From contig JAEENO010000008.1 in the NCBI GenBank assembly GCA_016283755.1, forward strand, positions 1-47,781: 47,781 nt of DNA, read 5' to 3'. The stretch's first letter is position 1. Each line of letters starts with the position of its first letter. This DNA is from Lachnospiraceae bacterium (GTDB lineage: Bacteria > Bacillota > Clostridia > Lachnospirales > Lachnospiraceae). The notes under the pieces are model-generated. The model made no database searches. It was not told where the DNA came from and saw only the letters and a list, made by a program, of their open reading frames with translations. Made by a program: the position numbers and the translations under genes. This document shows positions 25,867 through 35,176 of the stretch, in pieces.

Positions 25867-27495
25867 ATGGCATTGATTAATTGTCCGGAATGTGGAAAAG
25901 AAGGTATTTCTGAGCATGCTACGTCTTGCCCTAATTGTGGATTCCCGATTGCTGCTCATTTTAAAGCAATCGAGGAGGAGAAGATACGCAAGGAGAAAGA
26001 AGAAAAACGTCGTGAACAGCAAGAAAAAAACAGAAAACTGATTGAAGAGCGGGAGGCAAAAAGAAGAGAGCAAGAGCAGGAACGTGAGAGAATCCGAATG
26101 GAGAAGGAAGAAGAAAAACGGAAAAAGAACTTAATTGAAGGAGAGATGAAACCTTTAATTGGTTCGCTCGAATGCGTATATGATTGGACAGATTTGTCAA
26201 ATCTGGCTTTTGTAATAATCAATAATATACGTGAGAGTATTTCAGTAGGATTTGATATTAAATACGTCAGTAGCGAGAATGTTTCGAATTGTATTGAAAC
26301 AGTCAATAGCGGAATATTAGAGTATCCATATGTAATACCTGCTATTAAGTTAAACTATGATAATGGGCAGAATAAAAAATGCGATATTCAAAACAGTTCC
26401 GGTAAGGTTTTTAAGAAGTATTGGGACTATAATCATTTTGGCGCGTGGTGTACTCCAATAGTAAGTATTTATACCAAAGATGAAACTCAGATCAACGAGA
26501 TTATCAGAGCTATTGATAATAAGTATAAGGATGCAATACAGGTTTTAGTAAGTAATATATTTGATGAGAGTGAAAAATACGCAATATCATTTTCTATTTC
26601 GAAAAAGACTGAAGTAGTAAAGTATGCGTGTTTGGATGAAACAACGCAGTTTTCAGCGAAAATTGAGTTTGAGGCTGTTCTTTTCCCATTTTACGTGGAC
26701 ATAAATCGAAATCAAATTAAGCAGAAAATGCTTGCAAACTTCAGAAAAGTTCAATTGGCGCAGATGTGCGCTGTATACCTTGCAGAGAAAAATAAATTTG
26801 AAGGCGAGATAACATTATATGAAAGACTTTTTGCTGATGTTTCCGGTTTAAAATCTTTCTTTGGTCCTGCCAAAACAGAGGCATATGATAATCTCAAAAA
26901 TATGCTGAAAATGGGACAACAATATACACCTGAACTTATTGAAGCCTCATTCCCTTGCTTAAGTATTGTCTATCATAATTTACCAAATGACATAATGGTA
27001 AAGAAACCAAAAGCACAATTGGAAGCAGAAATTAATAAAATCTTTACTCTTTATACATCGATAAGGGATAGTATTTGCAATGAATTAGGAATTCCTGTAA
27101 ATATCGATGTGGCAAATTCTTCGTGCGCAACTCATACGACAGCAATGCGTAGTAATGCCGGATTAAAATACATTTTAAATGAATTGGGAAAAGATCCGAC
27201 GAAGAAAATAGCAGATATCATTTCGAAGTATACGGAAATGATTGAAGAGGAGATAGAAGAGGAATTGGCGCGTCGTGAGGCAGCACGAGAACGTGAGGAA
27301 TTAGAAGGTGATGGTGGCGGAGATATAATAAAGGGTATGCTTGGCGCATATGTAGGTTATAAAGCGGGTAAGATGCAACGTGAAAAGGATAGTAAACAGC
27401 ACCTTAGAGGAAGCTCGGGTTGCAAGAGAAATCATAGTGATTTTTGTAACGGGTGCAGACATTATGACGTATGCGCAGATAGAACATATTTTTAG
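25867..27495 (+). CDS. Zinc-ribbon/coiled-coil protein of unknown function
   Basis: 542 residues. An N-terminal zinc ribbon (Cys6, Cys9, Cys21, Cys24) is followed by a highly charged coiled coil (about 33-92, E/K/R-rich) and a globular region without a recognised domain (about 95-460). An acidic helix follows, then a glycine-rich segment (GDIIKGMLGAYVGYKAGKMQ) and a second cysteine cluster at the end (CKRNHSDFCNGCRHYDVC). It has no signal peptide. AT-richer than flanking genes. First gene of a four-gene run; 14 nt before the next gene. Confidence 0.7.
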   Translation: MALINCPECGKEGISEHATSCPNCGFPIAAHFKAIEEEKIRKEKEEKRREQQEKNRKLIEEREAKRREQEQERERIRMEKEEEKRKKNLIEGEMKPLIGSLECVYDWTDLSNLAFVIINNIRESISVGFDIKYVSSENVSNCIETVNSGILEYPYVIPAIKLNYDNGQNKKCDIQNSSGKVFKKYWDYNHFGAWCTPIVSIYTKDETQINEIIRAIDNKYKDAIQVLVSNIFDESEKYAISFSISKKTEVVKYACLDETTQFSAKIEFEAVLFPFYVDINRNQIKQKMLANFRKVQLAQMCAVYLAEKNKFEGEITLYERLFADVSGLKSFFGPAKTEAYDNLKNMLKMGQQYTPELIEASFPCLSIVYHNLPNDIMVKKPKAQLEAEINKIFTLYTSIRDSICNELGIPVNIDVANSSCATHTTAMRSNAGLKYILNELGKDPTKKIADIISKYTEMIEEEIEEELARREAAREREELEGDGGGDIIKGMLGAYVGYKAGKMQREKDSKQHLRGSSGCKRNHSDFCNGCRHYDVCADRTYF

Positions 27496-27509
27496 AAAGA
27501 AGAAGGATT

Positions 27510-28091
27510 ATGGAGAAAAAATTAGTTAATGAATTTTGCTTAGAGTCAATCATACCCGGAATAAAAGAAGCATTGGTGAAAGAATCTTTATTAGAAGTGT
27601 TGGATGTTGTCTTGAAAAGGGCAAACAGAGATGTTATGACGGGGGCTAGATCTCCGTATTTTTCGGATACCTATAGGAATAATCAAGAGGATTATATTAA
27701 GTGTACAAGAGAATTGATTGAGAAACAATTGGCGAATCTGTCTTCGAAAAACCTTATTAAAGCCATTATTGAAAAGAGTAAAGAGGAACCTGAAATAATA
27801 GCCGAAATACAAAAGCTCGTTAATATGGCATTAAAGTATTTATATGTTATTCAAGAGTATGGTTATAATGAAAAACTCGGATATACGATAGTATTATCAA
27901 AATGTGATTGCCCGTTAGATTCAACCATTTTGGATGAATTGCATCGAAGAACAAAGAAAACGTATCCGACGTGGACACAGCTGAAATCTCTAAAAGATTA
28001 TGATGAGATACAGACTGATATTGAAACTATTTCAAAGAAAGAAAACAAGACAAAGCTGGAGTTTGATTTTGAAAATTGGAAAAAGCATTAA
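27510..28091 (+). CDS. Hypothetical all-helical protein of the accessory cassette
   Basis: 193 residues with no recognised domain. It is predicted mostly helical, with a Lys/Glu-rich central helix region (TRELIEKQLANLSSKNLIKA) and a polar C-terminus. No signal peptide or membrane segment. It follows the zinc-ribbon gene by 14 nt with AAGAAGGA before the ATG, so it is cotranscribed and probably acts with its neighbours. Confidence 0.6.
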   Translation: MEKKLVNEFCLESIIPGIKEALVKESLLEVLDVVLKRANRDVMTGARSPYFSDTYRNNQEDYIKCTRELIEKQLANLSSKNLIKAIIEKSKEEPEIIAEIQKLVNMALKYLYVIQEYGYNEKLGYTIVLSKCDCPLDSTILDELHRRTKKTYPTWTQLKSLKDYDEIQTDIETISKKENKTKLEFDFENWKKH

Positions 28092-28117
28092 TAAGGATTG
28101 ATAGGAGTGATATAATT

Positions 28118-28504
28118 ATGAAGTGTAAAAATTGTGGAGCTGAGTTTGAAGAAGGAGTGTTCTGCCCGGAGTGTGGTGCTATTTGTTCTGATGAAAGTAT
28201 AAGTATGGACTCGGCGGAGAATGGAACTAATAATAGTACTGTTAATACTGTGGAGTATTCGAATGAGTTTAAGCCTGACCCAAGTTGGCCTATTAGAGAA
28301 AAAAAGAATTTGCTTCTTTTAACGTTTTTATTAGGTGGCTTTGGTGCGCATTGGTTTTATCTCGGTAATTATAAGAAAGGCATAATATACTTTTTAATAT
28401 GCATATCGGGAATATCATATATTCTGTCGTTTATAGATGGAGTGAAGTTCTTGTCTATGGATAAGCTGACTTTTATGACGACATATAAAGTTAGATTGGA
28501 ATAG
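28118..28504 (+). CDS. Zinc-ribbon TM2-domain membrane protein
   Basis: 128 residues from the ATG at 28118 (ATAGGAG upstream); an in-frame start at 28076 lies in the preceding gene. The N-terminal zinc ribbon reads CKNCGAEFEEGVFCPECG. A Ser/Asn linker leads to a TM2 domain: two membrane helices with the family motif LLGGFGAHWFYLGNYKKGI. TM2 proteins are small membrane proteins of unclear role. Like the first cassette gene it begins with a zinc ribbon, which suggests a shared partner. Confidence 0.82.
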   Translation: MKCKNCGAEFEEGVFCPECGAICSDESISMDSAENGTNNSTVNTVEYSNEFKPDPSWPIREKKNLLLLTFLLGGFGAHWFYLGNYKKGIIYFLICISGISYILSFIDGVKFLSMDKLTFMTTYKVRLE

Positions 28505-28538
28505 ATAGTTTTTTTTCTGGTCAAGGAGGATGATATAG

Positions 28539-30458
28539 GTGAAAAAGAAGATATTTAGTATATTACTTGTAATAACACTAATTATTAGTGTTATGTATAC
28601 CACGCCGATTAAAGCAAACGTAGCAAAGACAATTGAAAATTACTATGCGTTGACAGAGTCTATTGAATCCTCGAATGAACCGCTACCCGCTAAGTTTGAT
28701 TTAAGAGATTATGGCTTAGTAACAGCTAAGCGAAGTCAAGGCAATTATGGCATGTGCTGGGCATTCGGTACAGTAGCAGCTTTAGAAAGTAATGCACTTG
28801 TAAAGGGTATAGGAACTTATGATTTGTCAGAAAGATATTTTGGTTGGTGCAGTAAGCATATAATTGCCACTAATAACAATAATATATCAGGTGAAGGGGT
28901 AGTAACTTCACAAGATGATTGGTACGAAGGCGGTCAGACAGGTTGGACTACACATGCATTAATGAATGGGTATGGTCTAGCCATGGAATCAGATTACCCA
29001 TATAGAAATATTAAGGAAGATATTTTATACACTACACAGGATAGTCAAGTGTTAAAGTGTATTGGAGTTAGAGTTATTCCACGAAATGATTGGAATGCAA
29101 TTAAGAACGCAATTATTAAATATGGCGCAATTGAGTTATCCATCGCAAGTATGTCAGATAAAAGTAAGATTTTTAATAGCAGAACGCATAGCTACTATAT
29201 TTCAGAAGAGTATTATAATAATAACAAGTCTAAGCATAGCGGTGGACATATACTTGCAATAATTGGATGGGACGATAACTACAGTAAGAATAATTTTACA
29301 TTGACACCGCCAGGAGACGGGGCATGGATAGTAAAGAATAGTGGAGGACTTAATTATTCATATATTTCATATTACAATTATGTTCCTTCTGACTGTGCAG
29401 ATCTCAGAGCATACGAAGTAGCTCCAATTGAGACATATGATAGCTTATACACATACGACGGTGGAGTAGGTTTAACAGAACTTAAAAGCATTAGTGATGT
29501 TGCAATTTCATTTAAAACAAATGGTGATGAGACTTTAACAGGGGTAGCGGTTAAGGTGGCAGGTAAGGCAACAGCAACTATTAAGGTGTATAACAATATA
29601 GACAGTTTAGTAAATTTAAATGAAGGTAATTGCATTTACACTCAGACAGTTAACCTTACGGAAAATGGCTATCAGACATTACAATTCAATAAGGGTGTTA
29701 ATCTCTCAGCTAATAAAGACGTTTTTATAACGGTGCATTTCTCTAATCCGATTATTTATTATATTGATAATAGACGTTCAAGTGGTACTTTAACAAGTAT
29801 AGCCTCTGCTAATCCAAATGAAACTTTCATTAAGAAAGATAGTGGTAATTGGGAAGACTTAGTTAACTACAATAAAGCAAGTGCTTGCATTAAAGTACTA
29901 TCAAGAAACGGACATAACAGAAGACCACTTACTTTAAGTAATTCAAACCTTACAGTAAATAATACTAAGGAAGCAACTATCGACTTAACCTGGAAGGAAG
30001 TAGAAGGCGCTGAAAGTTATGAAATCTACAGAAAAGCAGAAGGCGAATGGAAATACACTTTACTTAAGACGGTAAGTAATACAACATTAAAGTACTCCGA
30101 TACGAAGTTGACTTTAGGGAAGAAGTACACTTATAAAGTTATTCCGGTAGCAGGTAATGTCGAAGGTTTTTCAGCAGAAAAAACTCTTACTGCAACAATA
30201 GCAGCAACCTGGATTAAGAAATTGGATAATTCCAAATCCGGAAAAATCACAATTACAATCAACAAAACAAAAACAGCAAAGAGCTATTCGGTATACAGAT
30301 ATAATGGCAAGGAATATAAGTGGATAGGCAATACAACAACAGGAACTTTTGTAGATAAGAACGTAACTTCAGGTACCACTTACACTTATAAAGTAAAAGC
30401 TAACAAGGGTAGCTTATCAAGCGCATATTCAGCAGCGAAATCATCTAAGGCAAAGTAG
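28539..30458 (+). CDS. Secreted papain-like (C1) cysteine protease with Fn3-like repeats
   Basis: 639 residues starting at GTG 28539, with AAGGAGG 9 nt upstream. A signal peptide covers about 1-28 (KKKIFSILLVITLIISVMY). The C1 protease domain (about 52-285) shows the catalytic Cys in QGNYGMCWAFG, His in SGGHILAIIGWDD and Asn in WIVKNSGG. A lectin-like beta region follows (about 300-445), then two Fn3-like repeats (about 460-639, YKVIPVAG..., YKVKANKG...). No sortase motif, so it is probably secreted or held by its repeats. Last gene of the cassette; the terminator at 30466 follows. Confidence 0.88.
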   Translation: MKKKIFSILLVITLIISVMYTTPIKANVAKTIENYYALTESIESSNEPLPAKFDLRDYGLVTAKRSQGNYGMCWAFGTVAALESNALVKGIGTYDLSERYFGWCSKHIIATNNNNISGEGVVTSQDDWYEGGQTGWTTHALMNGYGLAMESDYPYRNIKEDILYTTQDSQVLKCIGVRVIPRNDWNAIKNAIIKYGAIELSIASMSDKSKIFNSRTHSYYISEEYYNNNKSKHSGGHILAIIGWDDNYSKNNFTLTPPGDGAWIVKNSGGLNYSYISYYNYVPSDCADLRAYEVAPIETYDSLYTYDGGVGLTELKSISDVAISFKTNGDETLTGVAVKVAGKATATIKVYNNIDSLVNLNEGNCIYTQTVNLTENGYQTLQFNKGVNLSANKDVFITVHFSNPIIYYIDNRRSSGTLTSIASANPNETFIKKDSGNWEDLVNYNKASACIKVLSRNGHNRRPLTLSNSNLTVNNTKEATIDLTWKEVEGAESYEIYRKAEGEWKYTLLKTVSNTTLKYSDTKLTLGKKYTYKVIPVAGNVEGFSAEKTLTATIAATWIKKLDNSKSGKITITINKTKTAKSYSVYRYNGKEYKWIGNTTTGTFVDKNVTSGTTYTYKVKANKGSLSSAYSAAKSSKAK

Positions 30459-30465
30459 TAATTAT

Positions 30466-30506
30466 AAAGAGTTCAGGATAATACAAGTGTCTTGAACTCT
30501 TTTTTA
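30466..30506 (+). terminator. Cassette terminator and direct-repeat copy 2
   Basis: AAAGAGTTCAGGATAA (30466-30481), centre TACAAGTGT, CTTGAACTCTT (30491-30501), then T. The arms are identical to 25452-25487 (27 of 27 positions) and the 9-nt centre differs at 5. Its 3' arm supplies the -35 of the tig promoter. Confidence 0.88.
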
Positions 30507-30520
30507 TTCTGTGATATAAT
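30492..30520 (+). promoter_or_regulatory. Promoter of tig overlapping the upstream terminator
   Basis: TTGAAC (30492-30497), spacer 17, TATAAT (30515-30520). The -35 lies in the terminator's 3' arm. A start near 30527 precedes the AAGGAGG site of tig. Confidence 0.72.
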
Positions 30521-30572
30521 GTCTTGTAATTGTGTGTAGAGTGATACACTAACTAAGGAGGAAGACGTTTAA

Positions 30573-32141
30573 ATGAGCGTGAAGGTTGAACATGTGGACA
30601 ATAATATGGCCAAGATGACCATTGAAGTTCCGGCAGCAAGACTTGATGAGGCGATTGAAAAAGCATATCAGAAGCAGAAGAATACCCTTTCTTTACCGGG
30701 ATTCCGTAAGGGCAAAGTACCGAAGAATATGATTGAGAAGATGTTCGGAGTATCTATTTTCTACGAAGATGCTGCCAACATTCTTATGCAGGAAGAGTAT
30801 CCGGTTGCTATGAAGGAGAGCGGCCTTGATATCGTATCACAGCCGACTGTTGATATTGAGCAGATCGAGAAGGGCAAGCCGTTTATCTTCACAGCAGTTG
30901 TTGCAACCAAGCCTGAAGTTAAGCTTGGCGAGTATAAGGGCATGAAGGTTACAGACATTGACGTATCCGTATCTGCTGCAGATGTTAATGCAGAGATTGA
31001 GAAGGAAAGAGAAGCCAATGCGAGAATGACAACAGTAACTGACAGAGCAATCAAGAAGGGCGATACTGCAATAATCGATTTCGCAGGATTCATGGACGGC
31101 AAGCAGTTCGAGGGCGGCACAGCTACCAACCATGCATTGGAGATCGGCTCACATTCGTTTATCGATACATTTGAAGATCAGTTAGTTGGTAAGAAGACAG
31201 GCGAGGAAGTAGAAGTTAATGTTACTTTCCCTAAGGATTACCAGGCTAAGGAACTTGCGGGCAAGCCTGCTATGTTCAAGGTTAAGATCCATGAGATCAA
31301 GGTTAAGGAATTACCTGCTCTTGATGATGAATTTGCACAGGACGTATCTGAATTTGATACATTAAAGGATTACAAGGCAGACCTTAAGAAGAAGCTCGTT
31401 GAAGGCAAGAAGAATGCAGCTAAGGCAGCTCAGGAAGATGAAGCTATCGAAGGCGTTATCATGAACGCTGAGATGGAGATTCCTCAGCCGATGATTGAGT
31501 TCCAGGTTGATGATATTATCAATAACATGTCACAGCAGATGGCTCAGCAGGGTCTTACAATGGAGCAGTACCTTCAGTTTACAGGTATGACAGAGAAGCA
31601 GTTAAGAGCACAGGCTGAACCTGAAGCATTAAGAAGAATTCAGGCTTCCCTCGTACTTGAAGCAGTTGCTAAGGATGCTAAGATTAAGATTACTGATAAG
31701 CAGGTAGATGAAGAAGTTGCCAAGATGGCAGAGATGTACCATATGGAGATCGAGAAGATCAACAAGCTTATCGGTGAGGAAGAAAGAGAGTCTATTAGAC
31801 GCGATCTCGAGGTTCAGGCAGCAGTTGATTTGATCGTTAAGAACGCTGTTCCGGTTCCTGCTGAAGAGATGGCTAAGATTAAGGAAGCTCAGGAAGGCGA
31901 AGAGAAGAAGCCTGCTAAGAAGACGGCAGCTAAGAAGACAACCGCTAAGGAAGAGACAGAAAAGAAGCCTGCAGCTAAGAAGACAACAACAAAGAAGGCA
32001 GCTGATAAGGAAGAGACAGAAGAAAAGCCTAAGGCTAAGAAGACTACTGCTAAGAAGGCAGCAGACAAGGAAGAGACAGAGAAGAAGCCTGCAGCTAAGA
32101 AGACTGCAACTGCCAAGAAGACAACAAAGAAGAGCGAATAA
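30573..32141 (+). CDS. tig: Trigger factor with long Lys/Ala-rich C-terminal tail
   Basis: 522 residues. It is the ribosome-bound chaperone and peptidyl-prolyl isomerase for nascent chains. The N-terminal ribosome-binding signature reads LPGFRKGKVPKNMIE (G-F-R-x-G-K at about 43-49). The FKBP-type domain is near 150-245 (KKGDTAIIDFAGFMDGKQFE), and a helical C-terminal domain runs to about 444. Normal trigger factors are about 430-450 residues; residues 445-522 here are an extra tail of Lys/Ala/Thr/Glu repeats with period about 20, resembling histone H1-like tails. AAGGAGG precedes the ATG. Stands upstream of clpP/clpX as in many Firmicutes. Confidence 0.95.
   Translation: MSVKVEHVDNNMAKMTIEVPAARLDEAIEKAYQKQKNTLSLPGFRKGKVPKNMIEKMFGVSIFYEDAANILMQEEYPVAMKESGLDIVSQPTVDIEQIEKGKPFIFTAVVATKPEVKLGEYKGMKVTDIDVSVSAADVNAEIEKEREANARMTTVTDRAIKKGDTAIIDFAGFMDGKQFEGGTATNHALEIGSHSFIDTFEDQLVGKKTGEEVEVNVTFPKDYQAKELAGKPAMFKVKIHEIKVKELPALDDEFAQDVSEFDTLKDYKADLKKKLVEGKKNAAKAAQEDEAIEGVIMNAEMEIPQPMIEFQVDDIINNMSQQMAQQGLTMEQYLQFTGMTEKQLRAQAEPEALRRIQASLVLEAVAKDAKIKITDKQVDEEVAKMAEMYHMEIEKINKLIGEEERESIRRDLEVQAAVDLIVKNAVPVPAEEMAKIKEAQEGEEKKPAKKTAAKKTTAKEETEKKPAAKKTTTKKAADKEETEEKPKAKKTTAKKAADKEETEKKPAAKKTATAKKTTKKSE
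31905..32138 (+). repeat. Repetitive Lys/Ala-rich coding tract in tig
   Basis: Encodes the 78-residue tail. Units close to TTxKKAADKEETExKPxAKK recur about every 60 nt, visible in the DNA as repeated blocks of AAGAAG, GCTAAG and GAAGAGACAGA. Such tandem coding repeats can expand or contract by slippage. Confidence 0.8.
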
Positions 32142-32153
32142 TTATTAGCTTAT

Positions 32154-32187
32154 AAAAGCGCTGTACGTATATGTGCGGCGCTTTTTT
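32154..32187 (+). terminator. Intrinsic terminator after tig
   Basis: AAAAGCGC (32154-32161) pairs with GCGCTTTT (32178-32185) and T6 ends the stem. It separates tig from the chemoreceptor gene. Confidence 0.82.
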
Positions 32188-32351
32188 GTACCGTAAAGTC
32201 AATCCCGGAACAATGTGAAATGTTTGTTAAAAGCCACATTTGTCTTGGAATTGTATAATATACCCATTGGATGTTCACAAATTTATGGTAGTTTCTTATA
32301 CATAAATTGCAAAAGATAGTCTGCATTAATCGACTTGAAAGGGGTATTCAT

Positions 32352-34343
32352 ATGAAAAAGGCAAGAAGTATAAGGACAAGGTTGGTTATTATTTTCTCAT
32401 TGATATCAGTCGGCTCGGTTTTAATAGCAGCTGCATTTTCGGCTTATGTTATGAGAACCAATACCCATGATAACTTGAAATCTTTACAGGAGAATCAGAC
32501 AGCTTATTATGCAGAAGCCGTTAACGCATGGATGGAACGTGAGACGGCTGTTGTAGATTATGCTGCGGGCTATATGGCAAGAATCGGAGCCATAGATTAC
32601 GATCAGGTTCTTGAATATGCCATAACACAGAAGAAAGTATCTGAGAACGTACAGGAGATCTATATCGGATTTGCAAGAGATAAGCATCTTTGCATTGACG
32701 CAGATCTTCCGGCGGACTTTGATTATACATCAAGAGGATGGAGCATGGATGCCGATGCTGCTAACGGAGCGAAGATATATACAGCTCCTTATGTAGATAC
32801 AATTACAGGCGGAATGGTTATAACCATTGCAGCTACATTTGAAAGCGCCGGCGGACACGGTGTAGTAGGTGAAGACCTTTCAATAGCTACATTGCTTTCA
32901 ATGTTAGACGGAATCATTGATGATGAAGACGGAACATATGCGTTCATGACCACCGGAGACGGAACCATAGTTCTTCATAAGAACGACGAGTTCGTTATGA
33001 AGGATGAGAATGCAATCAATATAGCCGATGTACTTGGCGGTGATTATGTTACTGCTGCAGAGTCGGGCGGTTCATTCGAAGATTACGACGGTGAAGAAAA
33101 GTATATTATGAAGTCAGAAGTAAAATGCTGCGGATGGACTGTATACACAGTAACTCCTGTATCTTCATATACATCAGAACTTAACAGAGCGGTTATCGCA
33201 CTTATAATTATTGCAATTATCCTTGGATTATTTGCTGCAGTAGTAGTATTTATCGTTGGTACCAATATTACCAAGCCAATCGTTGCAGTAGAAAGACAGG
33301 TTAGCAGACTTAAAGACCTCGAAGTAGGCGCTATCGAATTTGAGCCTGACAGAAGAAATGATGAGCTTACAAGCATGAGATTCGCAGTTGTAGGTCTTAC
33401 CAATGAATTGAACAGAATAGTCGGTCAGCTTATCGAAGTTACAACAATTTTAGCGGATGAATTTAAGAATGTATACGGTTCTGTAGAAGAATCTGTATCG
33501 AATAATACAGAGATTACGGAGACAATCCAGCAGATAAGTTTTGCAATCGATGAAGTTGCTAATCAGGCACAGACGGCTAATGAAAGCCTTATCAATGTTG
33601 CTAACGAGATTGAGACAATTTCCGAGAGAACTTCGGGCATGAAGGACGCTACAGATTCAGCACTTAAGGCTGCATCAAGCGGAAGCTCATCCATTAGACA
33701 GCTTTCATCACAGATTAAAGAGACTCAGGATCTTCAGAAGGTTGCATCAGTCAGTGTTAACAACCTTTCACAGAAGTCCACTCTTATCGATGGCATAAGC
33801 CAGACAATCAGTTCGATTGCTGAGCAGACTTCACTTCTTGCACTTAATGCTTCGATAGAAGCTGCACGTGCAGGAGAAGCAGGAAGAGGATTTTCTGTAG
33901 TTGCTGAAGAAATCGGTAAGCTTGCAGATCAGACATCCAATGCAACCAATGAGATTACATCAATTATTTCCGAGATTCAGTCTGAAATCGGTGAGGTTAC
34001 AGGTCAGATGGGACAGATGCAGAAGAAGTCCGATGAATGTATTGATGCAATGAGCACCACAGAAGAGATGTTTAACGGAATTAATGACAGTATTAAGCAG
34101 GTAGGCAACAGTGTAGGAACTGTTAGTGTTGCTCTTAATAATCTTAATACCGGTAAGGAAAATGTTGTTGAGATGTTCTCCGATATCTCAAGTGAGACTG
34201 AAGAGCTTACAGCATCCAGCCAGAAGATTGCAGGTAAGGTTGATTCACAGAATGCAGCAATCGATACAATCGGCAAGGCTATGACAAAGCTTGAGAAGGT
34301 TGTTAATGAACTTAACGAGATAGTTGATAAGTTCCATATGTAA
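32352..34343 (+). CDS. Methyl-accepting chemotaxis protein with extracellular Cache-type sensor
   Basis: 663 residues from the ATG at 32352 (AAAGGGG 7 nt upstream); a TTG-initiated extension to 32307 is unlikely. A transmembrane helix at about 10-35 and a second at about 280-305 ([20 protein letters not shown]) flank an extracellular dCache-like domain ([20 protein letters not shown], then [13 protein letters not shown]). A HAMP-like linker follows, then the signalling domain with tip [20 protein letters not shown](EAGRGF). It probably senses a small molecule directly. A TATAAT at 32254-32259 lies upstream without a clear -35. Confidence 0.93.
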   Translation: MKKARSIRTRLVIIFSLISVGSVLIAAAFSAYVMRTNTHDNLKSLQENQTAYYAEAVNAWMERETAVVDYAAGYMARIGAIDYDQVLEYAITQKKVSENVQEIYIGFARDKHLCIDADLPADFDYTSRGWSMDADAANGAKIYTAPYVDTITGGMVITIAATFESAGGHGVVGEDLSIATLLSMLDGIIDDEDGTYAFMTTGDGTIVLHKNDEFVMKDENAINIADVLGGDYVTAAESGGSFEDYDGEEKYIMKSEVKCCGWTVYTVTPVSSYTSELNRAVIALIIIAIILGLFAAVVVFIVGTNITKPIVAVERQVSRLKDLEVGAIEFEPDRRNDELTSMRFAVVGLTNELNRIVGQLIEVTTILADEFKNVYGSVEESVSNNTEITETIQQISFAIDEVANQAQTANESLINVANEIETISERTSGMKDATDSALKAASSGSSSIRQLSSQIKETQDLQKVASVSVNNLSQKSTLIDGISQTISSIAEQTSLLALNASIEAARAGEAGRGFSVVAEEIGKLADQTSNATNEITSIISEIQSEIGEVTGQMGQMQKKSDECIDAMSTTEEMFNGINDSIKQVGNSVGTVSVALNNLNTGKENVVEMFSDISSETEELTASSQKIAGKVDSQNAAIDTIGKAMTKLEKVVNELNEIVDKFHM

Positions 34344-34378
34344 GGAACACCCTAATTTACCAATAATCTTTTGCAAAA

Positions 34379-34418
34379 GGGCGTGGCGGCAAATTTTGGC
34401 TGCTGCGCCCGCTTTTTT
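34379..34418 (+). terminator. Intrinsic terminator after the chemoreceptor gene
   Basis: GGGCG (34379-34383) pairs with CGCCC (34406-34410). The interior (GGCGGC with GGCTGCTG) continues the stem with G-U pairs. T6 follows at 34413-34418. Confidence 0.82.
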
Positions 34419-34444
34419 ATCCGAAAATCAGCTTACAAGTTTAA

Positions 34445-34495
34445 TTTTTAACGTTAAAAAGTATTGCAATATTAGCGAATATTTGTAACAATATT
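34445..34495 (+). promoter_or_regulatory. Palindrome and AATATT repeats upstream of clpP
   Basis: A perfect 16-bp palindrome TTTTTAACGTTAAAAA (34445-34460) is followed by three copies of AATATT at 34468, 34478 and 34490. These lie about 75-125 bp before clpP, where its promoter is expected. No CtsR heptad repeat or CIRCE element is visible, so if this is an operator it belongs to another regulator. Confidence 0.4.
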
Positions 34496-34568
34496 ATGTG
34501 GGGTTCTGCGTTTAAATGCATGATAATTCCCCCGGAAATATATTAACCTTGAGGGAGGTATAAGAAAC

Positions 34569-35162
34569 ATGAGTTTAATACCTTATGTAGTTGAACAAAC
34601 AAGCAGGGGCGAACGCTCTTATGATATTTATTCGAGATTATTAAAGGACAGAATCATATTCCTCGGCGAAGAAGTTAATGAGACAACAGCAAGTATAGTT
34701 GTTGCGCAGCTTCTTTTCCTTGAGTCGGAGAATCCTGATAAGGATATCCACCTTTATATCAACTCTCCGGGCGGTATGGTTACTGCAGGTATGGCAATCT
34801 ATGATACAATGCAGTACATTAAGTGCGATGTATCAACTATCTGTATCGGCTTAGCTGCAAGTATGGGCGCTTTTTTACTTGCAGGCGGAGCTAAGGGCAA
34901 GAGATTCGCTCTTCCTAATGCAGAGATTATGATTCATCAGCCATCCGGCGGTGCAAGAGGTCAGGCTACGGATATTAAGATCGTTGCCGACAATATCATC
35001 AAGACCAAGAAGAAATTGAACGAGATTCTTGCGGCTAACACAGGTAAGCCATTAGAACAGGTTGAGATTGATACAGAAAGAGATAATTACATGTCAGCTG
35101 AAGAAGCTCTTGCTTACGGCCTTATCGACGGTGTAATTACCAAGAAAGAAACAAGTAAGTAA
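34569..35162 (+). CDS. clpP: ATP-dependent Clp protease proteolytic subunit
   Basis: 197 residues, normal length. Serine protease forming the tetradecameric ClpP chamber. Catalytic Ser in [14 protein letters not shown], His in MIHQPSGG and a downstream Asp in [23 protein letters not shown] precedes the ATG. It pairs with the ATPase ClpX encoded 14 nt downstream. Confidence 0.97.
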   Translation: MSLIPYVVEQTSRGERSYDIYSRLLKDRIIFLGEEVNETTASIVVAQLLFLESENPDKDIHLYINSPGGMVTAGMAIYDTMQYIKCDVSTICIGLAASMGAFLLAGGAKGKRFALPNAEIMIHQPSGGARGQATDIKIVADNIIKTKKKLNEILAANTGKPLEQVEIDTERDNYMSAEEALAYGLIDGVITKKETSK

Positions 35163-35176
35163 TTGAGGTAGTTTTA

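Noticed and set aside
30761-31133. Overlapping minus-strand ORFs within tig
   Set aside because: Shadow frames of the trigger factor gene; no promoter or ribosome site and no recognisable motif.
34445-34568. CtsR or CIRCE heat-shock operator before clpP
   Set aside because: Neither the CtsR heptad direct repeat nor the CIRCE inverted repeat is present; only an unrelated palindrome is seen.
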